In this document: piece after piece, positions 53,835-61,781 of the stretch | How positions within the stretch are numbered: the first letter of the stretch is position 1 | Layout: each line of letters begins with the position of its first letter | Assembly: GCF_000702945.1 (NCBI RefSeq) | Contig: NZ_JNLE01000003.1 | Coordinates: 4,387,501 to 4,451,500, forward strand | From: Clostridium sp. KNHs205 | Lineage (GTDB): Bacteria; Bacillota; Clostridia; Lachnospirales; Lachnospiraceae | Direction: 5' to 3' | DNA length: 64,000 nt | Made by a program: the position numbers and the translations under genes | Notes under the pieces: model-generated | Told to the model about the DNA's origin: nothing | Database searches by the model: none | Seen by the model: only the letters and a program-made list of their open reading frames with translations

Positions 53835-54713
53835 CTATTTAATACCCGAATGTGCCATTGTGTTCATTACGTTACGCTGCAGTATGATAAACAGAATAAG
53901 GTTCGGAATAAACATAATCAGTGAGGCTGCTGCTGCCATACCCTGACCAGCAATGGTATTACTGCTGGTGGCGCTGGTCAAGGTACTCATATAAAAGGCC
54001 AGAGTCCGCAGTCCGTCATTGCTGATATAATAAGTAGAGCTCTGGAGATCTCCCCATACCTGCTGGAAAGCCAGGAGAGCTCCTGTTGCAATTGCAGGTC
54101 TGATCAGCGGAAGAATAATTTTTCTATATACTCTGAAATCACTGGCTCCGTCAATATAGGCAGCTTCAATTAAGGCATCCGGAACCTGGTCAATGAACTG
54201 TTTAATAAGGAACAGACATACCGGCATGGAAATCAGAGGCAGGATGTGTGCAAGATAGGTATTTGTAATCCCAAGTGTATTGATGGTCAAATATCTTGGA
54301 ATCATAACTGCAATGGGAACGAACATCAGTGCAGCATTGTTAAGTTCCATAATTGCAAATTTTCCCTTAAAGCGGAGTTTTGATAAAGCAAAACCCGCCA
54401 TGGTGGAAAGAACCACTGATCCCAGCACTACCAGTACAGTAACAAATACAGTATTAAATACATACCGGCTTAAGGGTATACCGGATGTCCTTGCTGTCCG
54501 AAACAGATTTTCAAAATTATCAAGACTGGGTCTTGATACAAAAAATCTGGGAGGATAAGCAAACAATTCATCCATGGGTTTGAAGGCGTGACAAAATATA
54601 AATATAATAGGAAATAACATAAACAGAGCAAGGGGTAAAACCATAAGTATGATCTTGATCTGTCCTCTTTCAAATTTCTTCGGATTTATCCTGCTGCCTT
54701 TGTATCTGGCCAT
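53835..54713 (-). CDS. Carbohydrate ABC transporter permease (MalG type)
   Basis: Six-helix permease of the first importer set. First helix IILMVLPLALFMLFPIIFIF; EAA loop EAAYIDGASDFRVYRKIILP. Length 292 is normal. It follows its partner permease by 16 bp and precedes the NHL/YIP1 gene by 29 bp. Its sequence differs clearly from the second MalG-type permease at 47450, so the two sets are not a recent duplication. Confidence 0.92.
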   Translation of the reverse strand: MARYKGSRINPKKFERGQIKIILMVLPLALFMLFPIIFIFCHAFKPMDELFAYPPRFFVSRPSLDNFENLFRTARTSGIPLSRYVFNTVFVTVLVVLGSVVLSTMAGFALSKLRFKGKFAIMELNNAALMFVPIAVMIPRYLTINTLGITNTYLAHILPLISMPVCLFLIKQFIDQVPDALIEAAYIDGASDFRVYRKIILPLIRPAIATGALLAFQQVWGDLQSSTYYISNDGLRTLAFYMSTLTSATSSNTIAGQGMAAAASLIMFIPNLILFIILQRNVMNTMAHSGIK

Positions 54714-54729
54714 TCTTTACTCCTCCTCT

Positions 54730-55638
54730 CTACTCTGACTGAAATAACCGCTTGGAAACTGTGGAGAATAGATAAACGATTCCTAACAGCACTACGGATA
54801 CAGCCGCAGCATATCCCATTTCATAACGGATAAAGCCATAATCCTCGATGTGGTTTACGATGAGCTGTCCTGCATATCCCGGCGTTGGATTGGCTCCTGC
54901 CAGCTGCACTCCGATTGCACCGTTTTGAAAAGCTCCTACAATAGTCATAACCGCTGCAAAGAGCATCTGAGGTTTCATAGTAGGGATTGTTATATAAATC
55001 ATTTCCTGAAAACGATTCTTGACACCGTCAATTGCAGCTGCTTCATACAGGCTTTCGTCTGAATTTAAGATACCTGCCAGAATAGCCAGAAAACCAACCC
55101 CCATACTGCTCCATAAACCGATAAGAATAATAATCGGAAGCAGGAAGCGGACATCCGTCAGCCAGCGGATGGGTTCTGTGAGAATACCGGCATTGATCAG
55201 CCAGGCATTAATATAACCTGTCTGATCCCCGCTGAATAATATCTTCCAAAGAGAGGTCATGGCAACACCGGCGGTTATAGAAGGGGAGTATAAAATCAAT
55301 GCCAGTATGGTTCTCGGTCCCGGTGAGAGCTGTGCCAATGCCCAAGCCAGCAAAAAGGACAGAGCATATCCTCCGGGGCCGACGATTAGGGCATAGGTCA
55401 CTGTATTGGGCAATACATATTGCATAAATATCTCATCTTTGGTCAAAAGGGTTATGTAATTCATGAAACCTACGAAATTCGGTTTTTCCAGTGTATTAAA
55501 ATTGGTAAAGGATAATCCAATAGCAATGGCGATGGGAACGACGATAAATATTATAAACAGTATCAGGTATGGTCCTAAAAATACATAGGCCTGCTTGTTA
55601 CCATATTCTTTTCTGGCAATTTTACTTCTTTTTTTCAT
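54730..55638 (-). CDS. Carbohydrate ABC transporter permease (MalF type)
   Basis: Six-helix permease pairing with the gene at 53835. The N-terminus [20 protein letters not shown] and [20 protein letters not shown] is typical of the LplB/UgpA side. The EAA loop reads [21 protein letters not shown], with one additional residue compared with the others. It lies 24 bp after the large binding protein, which is probably its substrate receptor. No ATPase gene is present in the operon, so a shared MsmX-type ATPase encoded elsewhere is expected. Confidence 0.92.
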   Translation of the reverse strand: MKKRSKIARKEYGNKQAYVFLGPYLILFIIFIVVPIAIAIGLSFTNFNTLEKPNFVGFMNYITLLTKDEIFMQYVLPNTVTYALIVGPGGYALSFLLAWALAQLSPGPRTILALILYSPSITAGVAMTSLWKILFSGDQTGYINAWLINAGILTEPIRWLTDVRFLLPIIILIGLWSSMGVGFLAILAGILNSDESLYEAAAIDGVKNRFQEMIYITIPTMKPQMLFAAVMTIVGAFQNGAIGVQLAGANPTPGYAGQLIVNHIEDYGFIRYEMGYAAAVSVVLLGIVYLFSTVSKRLFQSE

Positions 55639-55662
55639 CTCTATACCATTAATGCCTTTCTT

Positions 55663-58629
55663 TTATTCTTGTGTCCCGCTTTCCTGTCCTGACAATATCT
55701 GTCGTACAGTCTCGATATCCGGCACTGCATATTCCTTAAGAACTGTGCCGTCCTCTGACAGGTACCCGAATTCCATCAGCTTTCGCTCTGTTTCCCTGTC
55801 AATTCTTTTTACGGAAGAATCAATGGTAGTTCTCAGATCTTTACCGTCTATTACTACTTTGTTATAGGAATTGCTCAGTTCACGCTCTACCATATAGGTT
55901 CCCAGGATTCTTGGAGCTTCCAGCATCCATTCTGTCTGCTCCAGAATGACCTTCTTGTCTTCCGATTTCCAGGGGAGCTCGTTAAAGGCTTCCGTATTGG
56001 CAGTATTCCAGATATATTCATCACCATAGGTAACCTGCAGGGTCTGACCGAACTCTACCTGTGTCTCTTTATCCGTCCACCATTTCAGATATTCCCAGGC
56101 CATTTCTTCACGCTCTTTCGTACTGTTAAAAATTACACAGCTCTCAGCACCACCGGAAGCATAACGTTTGACTTCTCCGCTCTCATCCTCCACACCTGGT
56201 ACCAAAGCGATATCCCAGGAATTTGCTATTTCCGGTGCGGCATTGGTAAGGAGGTTATACATGTTATACTCAGCAATTCCGATTGGCATATCTCCGTTCC
56301 TGAAATGCTGATAAAAGCTCGGAACATCTGCCGGCAGATTATAGATGGTAAATAACTCTGTCAGCTCCGTTAGTCCTTTCATTGCCTTGTCGCTGTTGAC
56401 CATGGTATCACCGGCAGTCTTACCATAAAGTGAAGCACCATATTGAAATAAGAGCGGTGTAGTTCCATGAAAGGTCTTTAATGATGACATACCGGCAGTG
56501 GGATAATAGAAGTTTAATCCTCTCATCTGAAGTTCCGGTAACATTTCCTTTACCTCCTGAATGGTATTTGGCACCTCCAGGCCTAATTTATTTAAAATAT
56601 CTGTTCTGTAATATAAAACCCAGAAATTTATGGTCTCCGGCACTGCATAGATACCATCTCCTATGACAGAAGGGATTAAAAGTCCTTCCGTACTTCTGGA
56701 TAAAACCTCCCTGTAATCCTCAAATTCCGTCAGGTCCTTTATGGCACCTCTGATACCAAGTTCAAAGGGTATGGAATAATTTATGGATGCAGCAACATCA
56801 GGTGCTTCTCCGGAAGCATTGGCAAGCACCAGCTTGTTCTGATCCGGCATAATGGAGACGTCCACTTTGATCCCGGTCGTTGGTGTAAACTCTTCATCAA
56901 TCATCTTCTGCAGAATTTCCACATGCTGCCTGGAGCGGTTTACCCATACCTGCAGATGTTCTTTATCCACACTTGCGGAAGAATAAGCCTGATTGGTAAA
57001 GGAGGAGAAAAATCTTGAAACATTTAAATAAATGCTTTTAAAGAAACCTGCTCCTTTGGGAAGTTTCGCATCCTCCTGATAAATATAGATTTTGTCAAGA
57101 CTTAAAGCATTACGATTCACTGTATCGATAAGGTTTGCCAGATACTGTGTAACGGAGTTGGTACTCTGTGCCAGTTCGTTGATTCTGTATGGAATGTTGT
57201 TTGGCTCCTTGGCAAGGCTTCGTAAGCGGCTGGAGGCAACACTTAAAGGTGAAAAAGCGGCAATTTTCTTAACCTTCGGATTATATATTTTTACACCGTC
57301 CTGTAATGCTTCTAACTGCTCTGCCCAGTTTATCAGCCTTTCCTGTACATCAGGTATGTATTTTACCAAATTAAGATCCCTGTACTTGTCTTTGTTCTTA
57401 CCCGCCACTTTTGTAATTTCAAGGGCAAGATCGTTAATCTCACTCATAATACGGTCTACGGTCTCCAATACATTTCTTGTATTATCACCGTTTATGGTCA
57501 GGGTCAGGGTATGGGGTCCTGCCTCCAGATAAACAGAAGCATTGTCCTTGTTCTCATTCTTTACCGTCATATTCTTATAGCTTCTGGTGTAAGCAAAGGG
57601 ATAGGCCTTAAATAGTGTTTCCAGAAGTTTTCCGTCAATCAGGATATCCGCAAACACCGGAAAATCCGCTTTATCCGATTGTTTATAGGCAAAGCCGATA
57701 TTATACCAGCCTGCCTGCTCTGTGTTGAATTCATAGGTTACCGACTGTCCTGCCTCTTTAAAGGAAGCACCGTCTAAAATATTAAGAACCTTATTGGAAG
57801 TCTTATAAGGAGTCAGGGCTGTATCGAATTCAGAACTTGGCCTGATGGAGGAATCGTTACGGTAAGCAGCATCTTCTGCTTCTACGATAATCAGATTATT
57901 CCCCTCAGCCGGTTCCCTTTGTACCTCCTCCAAAACCTGGGGTTCTGCTTCCAGATAGATATTTCCGAGGAGGATGCTCCCTTCCGATACGGTCAGGTCT
58001 AACTGGTTTTCCCCTTTTTTAAGTTCTACTGCCAAAGGTGTGGAATAACGGTAACTGGCATCCATTATGTATTTATTTTCCCAACGGACTAATTTATCCG
58101 GAACGGATACAAGCTCATTACCATACCGGTCGTAGCTGATCTCACCTTTGTCCACCCAGGTATTTTCAAATACCAGACGGCTTGCTTCGTAAAAAGGGAC
58201 TTCTCCGTTGACGGAAAGAGTCATCTGAACAGGCAGTATGGAATCCGAATCATTCAGATAGTCAAAGCTGATACAGTAAACTGCATCCTCCGGCGCATCA
58301 ATTAGAAAAGAACCGGTTTCACCAATCTTTAGATTAAGCACCTTATTTCTGTATTGATAGGTATCCGTCACCAGACTGCCGCCTGAGCCTTCTACATAGG
58401 CTTCTTCCATGGAAAATTCCTGTTTTTCTCCCTTATATGCGCTATAGGTGTAATTTTGACTGACAACCGTATAATTTCTTCCAATCATATCATTGGTGTA
58501 TTCTGCATTTGCGGAAGTACCTGCTGTCTCCTGACTGTTTTCCTTTTTTGCAAAGCCGGTTATACTGCCGGACATGACGGCAGTCATAACTGTCAAAGCA
58601 ATAAAACGGCTTAACTTCTTGCGCCTCAT
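55663..58629 (-). CDS. Very large extracellular solute-binding protein with N-terminal beta domains
   Basis: A 988-residue protein about twice the length of ordinary sugar-binding proteins. The signal peptide (KKLSRFIALTVMTAVMSGS then ITGFA) contains no lipobox cysteine. Residues about 35-430 form two beta-rich blocks resembling carbohydrate-binding jelly rolls (GSFLIDAPEDAVYCISFDYL; AGWYNIGFAYKQSDKADFPV). A helical linker follows. From about 585 a family 1 binding-protein domain begins, with FTPTTGIKVDVSIMPDQNKL and later WEYLKWWTDKETQVEFGQTL. ATG 58629 follows GGAGG by eight bases; the ATG at 58644 overlaps that site. It is first in the operon. Confidence 0.85.
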   Translation of the reverse strand: MRRKKLSRFIALTVMTAVMSGSITGFAKKENSQETAGTSANAEYTNDMIGRNYTVVSQNYTYSAYKGEKQEFSMEEAYVEGSGGSLVTDTYQYRNKVLNLKIGETGSFLIDAPEDAVYCISFDYLNDSDSILPVQMTLSVNGEVPFYEASRLVFENTWVDKGEISYDRYGNELVSVPDKLVRWENKYIMDASYRYSTPLAVELKKGENQLDLTVSEGSILLGNIYLEAEPQVLEEVQREPAEGNNLIIVEAEDAAYRNDSSIRPSSEFDTALTPYKTSNKVLNILDGASFKEAGQSVTYEFNTEQAGWYNIGFAYKQSDKADFPVFADILIDGKLLETLFKAYPFAYTRSYKNMTVKNENKDNASVYLEAGPHTLTLTINGDNTRNVLETVDRIMSEINDLALEITKVAGKNKDKYRDLNLVKYIPDVQERLINWAEQLEALQDGVKIYNPKVKKIAAFSPLSVASSRLRSLAKEPNNIPYRINELAQSTNSVTQYLANLIDTVNRNALSLDKIYIYQEDAKLPKGAGFFKSIYLNVSRFFSSFTNQAYSSASVDKEHLQVWVNRSRQHVEILQKMIDEEFTPTTGIKVDVSIMPDQNKLVLANASGEAPDVAASINYSIPFELGIRGAIKDLTEFEDYREVLSRSTEGLLIPSVIGDGIYAVPETINFWVLYYRTDILNKLGLEVPNTIQEVKEMLPELQMRGLNFYYPTAGMSSLKTFHGTTPLLFQYGASLYGKTAGDTMVNSDKAMKGLTELTELFTIYNLPADVPSFYQHFRNGDMPIGIAEYNMYNLLTNAAPEIANSWDIALVPGVEDESGEVKRYASGGAESCVIFNSTKEREEMAWEYLKWWTDKETQVEFGQTLQVTYGDEYIWNTANTEAFNELPWKSEDKKVILEQTEWMLEAPRILGTYMVERELSNSYNKVVIDGKDLRTTIDSSVKRIDRETERKLMEFGYLSEDGTVLKEYAVPDIETVRQILSGQESGTQE

Positions 58630-58690
58630 TCCTAGTCCCTCCATACATTATTGTTTTTGCTAATGGAAACTTGACATCTGAATACTTCAT

Positions 58691-58742
58691 CTAAATTATT
58701 TTAGTTTTTACTACAGTTCATTTTTGTTCTAAAATATTTTAG
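58691..58742. promoter_or_regulatory. Two palindromic operator candidates in operon leader
   Basis: CTAAATTATTTTAG (58691-58704) and the perfect palindrome CTAAAATATTTTAG (58729-58742) lie downstream of the inferred start of the operon transcript, about +53 and +15. Similar sites are in the promoters of both adjacent regulators and of the GH43 gene. A repressor bound here would block elongation. Confidence 0.5.
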
Positions 58743-58763
58743 ATTTATATAAACTTGTTTTTA

Positions 58764-58792
58764 ATTATATATACATAATTCCTATATGTCAA
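58764..58792 (-). promoter_or_regulatory. Consensus promoter of the sugar-transport operon
   Basis: On the minus strand a perfect TTGACA (58787-58792), 17-bp spacer, and perfect TATAAT (58764-58769). Transcription should start near 58757, leaving a 5' leader of about 130 bases that contains both operator candidates. A promoter this strong would need repression, which fits the downstream palindromes. Confidence 0.75.
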
Positions 58793-58899
58793 TAATTAAA
58801 TTATATTTTTTGTGCACATTTTACAACTTAGTCTTTATTATTTATTTTATTCTATATGATTACATATATTCTACCATTGTTTTACTTTTTACTTTACTA

Positions 58900-58928
58900 T
58901 TGATTTATTTTAGTTTTTACTTTATAAT
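58900..58928 (+). promoter_or_regulatory. Promoter of first regulator with internal operator-like site
   Basis: TTGATT (58900-58905), 17-bp spacer, TATAAT (58923-58928). The spacer contains TATTTTAGTTTTTAC; GATTTATTTTAG (58902-58913) resembles the operator half seen in the operon leader. The arrangement matches the promoter of the second regulator almost base for base. Confidence 0.7.
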
Positions 58929-58961
58929 ATTTTAATACTTGATAAAAGGGAGGCATCATGC

Positions 58962-59936
58962 ATGCTGCATATAAAAACACTGGATGAAGGTCTGGATGTG
59001 TTTAAAGCTCTCGGCTCTGAAGTCAGAATTTCTATCATAAAGCTTTTAATTAAAAATAAAGGTATGAATATGAACGAACTGGCCGCCGGCTTAAATATCA
59101 CCAATGGTGCTTTGACCAGCCATATTAAGAAATTGGAGGACTGCGGAATAGTCTCTATTGTCAGTGAATCAGCAGGCCACGGTAATCAAAAGAAATGTAT
59201 GGTCCACCTGGACAAGATTTTAGTAGAATTGGAAAGCGAAGAAAACAAGAAAAACATTTACGAAACAGAAATAAAAATCGGTCATTATTCCGGTTATCAG
59301 GTGTTTCCCACCTGCGGTCTGGCTACTTCCGCCCAGCTCATCGGCGAAGTGGATGATGCCAGATACTTTGCACATCCAAGCCGTGTAGACAGTGATATCC
59401 TATGGTTTACACGCGGCTTTGTGGAATATGTGATACCGAATTTCATACCGATTTCTCAAAAAATAGACCAAATTACCATTTCAGCAGAATTAAGCTCAGA
59501 AGCTCCCGGTATTAATGATGCCTGGCCTTCCGATATCCATTTTTACCTGAATGACATTTGCCTTGGAACCTGGACCAGTCCAGGAGATTTCGGTGATGTG
59601 AAGGGAATCTTTACTCCTGACTGGTGGTATCCTAACTGGAATCAGTATGGCTTGTTAAAACTAATCGTTATAAACGAGAGCGGAACCTTTATTGACGGTC
59701 TTCAGATCTCCGAGGTATGTTTAAAGGATCTGAGCTTAAATTACGGTAGCAATATCAAATTCAGGCTTGCAATTCCCGATGATGCAGAGCATGTAGGCGG
59801 GTTAACGATTTTCGGGCGAAACTTCGGTAATTATAACCAGGACATAAAAGTGAGAATTCACTACAGCCCTCTGGATGACAGCAGCCAGTCTGTGAGCTTC
59901 CATAAGGCAGCTCTACAGAGCCTAACTCAGGTTTAA
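58962..59936 (+). CDS. ArsR-like transcriptional regulator with large C-terminal domain (copy 1)
   Basis: A 324-residue regulator. Residues 1-95 form a winged helix of the ArsR type (FKALGSEVRISIIKLLIK, then LAAGLNITNGALTSHIKKLE as the recognition helix region). The remaining ~220 residues are beta-rich with a Trp/Gly pattern (GTWTSPGDFGDVKGIFTPDW, VGGLTIFGRNFGNYNQDIKV) and look like a ligand-binding jelly roll; no metal-site Cys pairs of classical ArsR proteins are seen. GGGAGGC lies upstream of ATG 58962. It is divergent from the transport operon and about 760 bp from a close paralogue. A glycan or sugar effector is inferred from context. Confidence 0.82.
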   Translation: MLHIKTLDEGLDVFKALGSEVRISIIKLLIKNKGMNMNELAAGLNITNGALTSHIKKLEDCGIVSIVSESAGHGNQKKCMVHLDKILVELESEENKKNIYETEIKIGHYSGYQVFPTCGLATSAQLIGEVDDARYFAHPSRVDSDILWFTRGFVEYVIPNFIPISQKIDQITISAELSSEAPGINDAWPSDIHFYLNDICLGTWTSPGDFGDVKGIFTPDWWYPNWNQYGLLKLIVINESGTFIDGLQISEVCLKDLSLNYGSNIKFRLAIPDDAEHVGGLTIFGRNFGNYNQDIKVRIHYSPLDDSSQSVSFHKAALQSLTQV

Positions 59937-59999
59937 GAAAATAAATCATAAATCAATTTACAGATAGAACAAAGAAACCTTTTTATCAGACTCTGGCAA

Positions 60000-60034
60000 T
60001 GGCGCGCTGTCACATTAGTGAAAGCGCGTTTTTG
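60000..60034 (+). terminator. Intrinsic terminator after first regulator
   Basis: CGCGCT (60003-60008) pairs with AGCGCG (60023-60028), with an inner TCAC / GTGA, followed by five T residues. It ends transcription of the first regulator gene 65 bp after its stop codon. Confidence 0.8.
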
Positions 60035-60078
60035 CATTCCACCCGGCAGGGCTTTATATTACCGGAATCCATTTACCA

Positions 60079-60335
60079 TTAAATTAATAAGAGTACCACC
60101 GGCCAACCATCTTCATTCATGTGCATCTGATAAGCTCTTACTCTTACTTCATGCCCTTCTCCTTTGCTTCAAATCTGGTATGAAATATCAGGAAATACAT
60201 TGGAAGCAAGACCGCCAAAACTTAAGATTATATAGTAATATTCTGTCTCCGGACTGTATTGCATGTAAGCTCCTTCAATCCTTACATGATTACCCCATCT
60301 GCTCCTTCTATAATTTGAAACCTGTTACAGAACCG
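60079..60335 (-). pseudogene. Decayed fragment of a GH43 arabinanase-like gene
   Basis: On the minus strand the frame from 60294 down to 60079 reads GNHVRIEGAYMQYSPETEYY, then YIILSFGGLASNVFPDISYQ, an in-frame TGA, and HEVRVRAYQMHMNEDGWPVV. The IEG-x-Y/F ... YYYLFLSFG pattern and the NEDGWPVV ending are those of family 43 arabinanases (substrate-site Glu and C-terminal beta domain). A few upstream codons (FQIIEGADG) continue in another frame, so there is also a frameshift. Only about 85 codons survive; the catalytic start is gone. It sits between the two paralogous regulators, so an enzyme gene was probably lost when this region was rearranged. Confidence 0.65.
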
Positions 60336-60507
60336 TTTTATTGACTTTGGAATAAACTATTTTAATTGCAACTAAACATTTTATATTTTCTGCGTTTCCA
60401 TTAAATGTAAAATCCTTTAAAACACTTAAACTATAGAATTAAAGAAAGGGCATTCTTCCGTTGAAAGATTAGTCTTAATAACATTTAGGAACTCTCAATA
60501 GGATAAC

Positions 60508-60536
60508 TTGATTTATTTTAGATTTTACAATATAAT
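60508..60536 (+). promoter_or_regulatory. Promoter of second regulator with internal operator-like site
   Basis: TTGATT (60508-60513), 17-bp spacer, TATAAT (60531-60536), with GATTTATTTTAG at 60510-60521. Apart from three bases it equals the promoter of the first regulator. Transcription is expected to begin near 60543, giving a leader of about 155 bases. Confidence 0.7.
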
Positions 60537-60610
60537 TTACTTAATCATTGCGGATAACGTGAGTTTTTATTGTTTACGAATCGGATCCAGTATATGTAAG
60601 TAATTGTAGT

Positions 60611-60678
60611 CTTTTCTATGTTTGCAAGGCCCCTCTTAGTGTCCTCACAAACATAGAAAAGGTTATAGGCAGATAACC
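60611..60678 (+). promoter_or_regulatory. Structured 5' leader of second regulator
   Basis: Two stem-loops precede the ribosome site: CTTTTCTATGTTTG (60611-60624) with CAAACATAGAAAAG (about 60647-60660), a 14-bp perfect stem with a 22-base loop, and GGTTAT (60661-60666) with ATAACC (60673-60678). There is no T run, so it is not a simple terminator. The first regulator lacks this leader. No known riboswitch class is recognised. Confidence 0.55.
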
Positions 60679-60698
60679 AAAGGAGGATAATAAACTAT

Positions 60699-61643
60699 AT
60701 GCTGCACATTAAAACCCTGGATGAAGGCCTGGATGTTTTTAAAGCACTTGGTTCCGATGTGAGAATCACCATTATTAAATTGTTACTGAAAAACAAAGGC
60801 ATGAATATGAATGAGCTGGCTACCAGCTTAAATATTACCAACGGTGCACTGACAAGCCATATCAAAAAGCTGGAGGATTGCGGAATCGTCTCCATTGTCA
60901 ATGAATCAGCCGGTCATGGCAATCAGAAGAAATGCATGGTTTATCTGGATAAGATACTTATCGAATTCGAGACCGAAGAATACAGAAAGAATATTTATGA
61001 AACTGAGATACGTGTAGGTCATTATACAGATTTTCAGATTTATCCCACCTGCGGACTTGCTACTGCCTCCCAGCTTATTGGTGAAGTAGACGATCCCAGA
61101 TACTTTGCTCATCCCGGCAGAGTGGATTCAGATATTTTATGGTTTACAAAGGGTTATGTAGAATATGTGATTCCCAATTTTGTTCCTGCGTACCAGAAAA
61201 TCGATCAGATATCTATCTCAGCCGAACTTAGTTCAGAGGCTCCTGGTATTAACAATGTCTGGCCTTCTGATATCTATTTTTCCTTAAACGGTACCACTAT
61301 CGGTATGTGGACCAGTCCCGGAGATTTCGGTGATGTCAAAGGAATCTTCACACCTGACTGGTGGTATAACAACTGGAATCAATACGGAATGCTTAAAAAT
61401 ATTACAATAAATAATACCGGCACATATCTTGACGGTATTCAGATATCAAATATCTCTTTGAAGGAATTTAATTTTGACTATAAGAGCACCATTAAATTCC
61501 GCTTATCCGTTAAGGAAGACTCTGAACACGTAGGTGGATTAACCATATTCGGCAGAAACTTCGGCAATTATAATCAGAATATGAATGTACGGATCCATTT
61601 CAGTCCTCAGGAGGATAACCTTCCTTTAGCTACCGGTTTATAA
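60699..61643 (+). CDS. ArsR-like transcriptional regulator with large C-terminal domain (copy 2)
   Basis: A 314-residue paralogue of the regulator at 58962. The first 95 residues, covering the winged helix, are nearly identical (FKALGSDVRITIIKLLLK, LATSLNITNGALTSHIKKLE), while the C-terminal domain diverges more but keeps GDFGDVKGIFTPDWW and HVGGLTIFGRNFGNYNQ. Recognition residues are unchanged, so both should bind the same sites while perhaps sensing different ligands. AAAGGAGG lies ten bases before ATG 60699. It has its own promoter and a long structured leader, and converges on the GH43 gene. Confidence 0.82.
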   Translation: MLHIKTLDEGLDVFKALGSDVRITIIKLLLKNKGMNMNELATSLNITNGALTSHIKKLEDCGIVSIVNESAGHGNQKKCMVYLDKILIEFETEEYRKNIYETEIRVGHYTDFQIYPTCGLATASQLIGEVDDPRYFAHPGRVDSDILWFTKGYVEYVIPNFVPAYQKIDQISISAELSSEAPGINNVWPSDIYFSLNGTTIGMWTSPGDFGDVKGIFTPDWWYNNWNQYGMLKNITINNTGTYLDGIQISNISLKEFNFDYKSTIKFRLSVKEDSEHVGGLTIFGRNFGNYNQNMNVRIHFSPQEDNLPLATGL

Positions 61644-61667
61644 TCAGAATTACGGCTTCAACCAAAT

Positions 61668-61745
61668 AGAAAGACTGCTACATATAACTTAAGTCATGGA
61701 GTTTCCTCCGTTATACTTATATTAAATGCAGCAGCCTTTATTAAT
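61668..61745 (+). terminator. Possible terminator between regulator 2 and GH43
   Basis: AAAGACTGCT pairs imperfectly with AGCAGCCTTT across about 60 bases, with an inner GGAG / CTCC. A short T-rich stretch follows. It lies in the gap between convergent genes and could serve both, but the stem is imperfect. Confidence 0.35.
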
Positions 61746-61781
61746 ACCAGTATAATTTGCAGCTTTCTTTAACAGCTTATT

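Noticed and set aside
60018..60344. 108-codon plus-strand open frame between the regulators
   Set aside because: It begins inside the terminator of the first regulator and lies antisense to the GH43 remnant, which explains the lack of stop codons.
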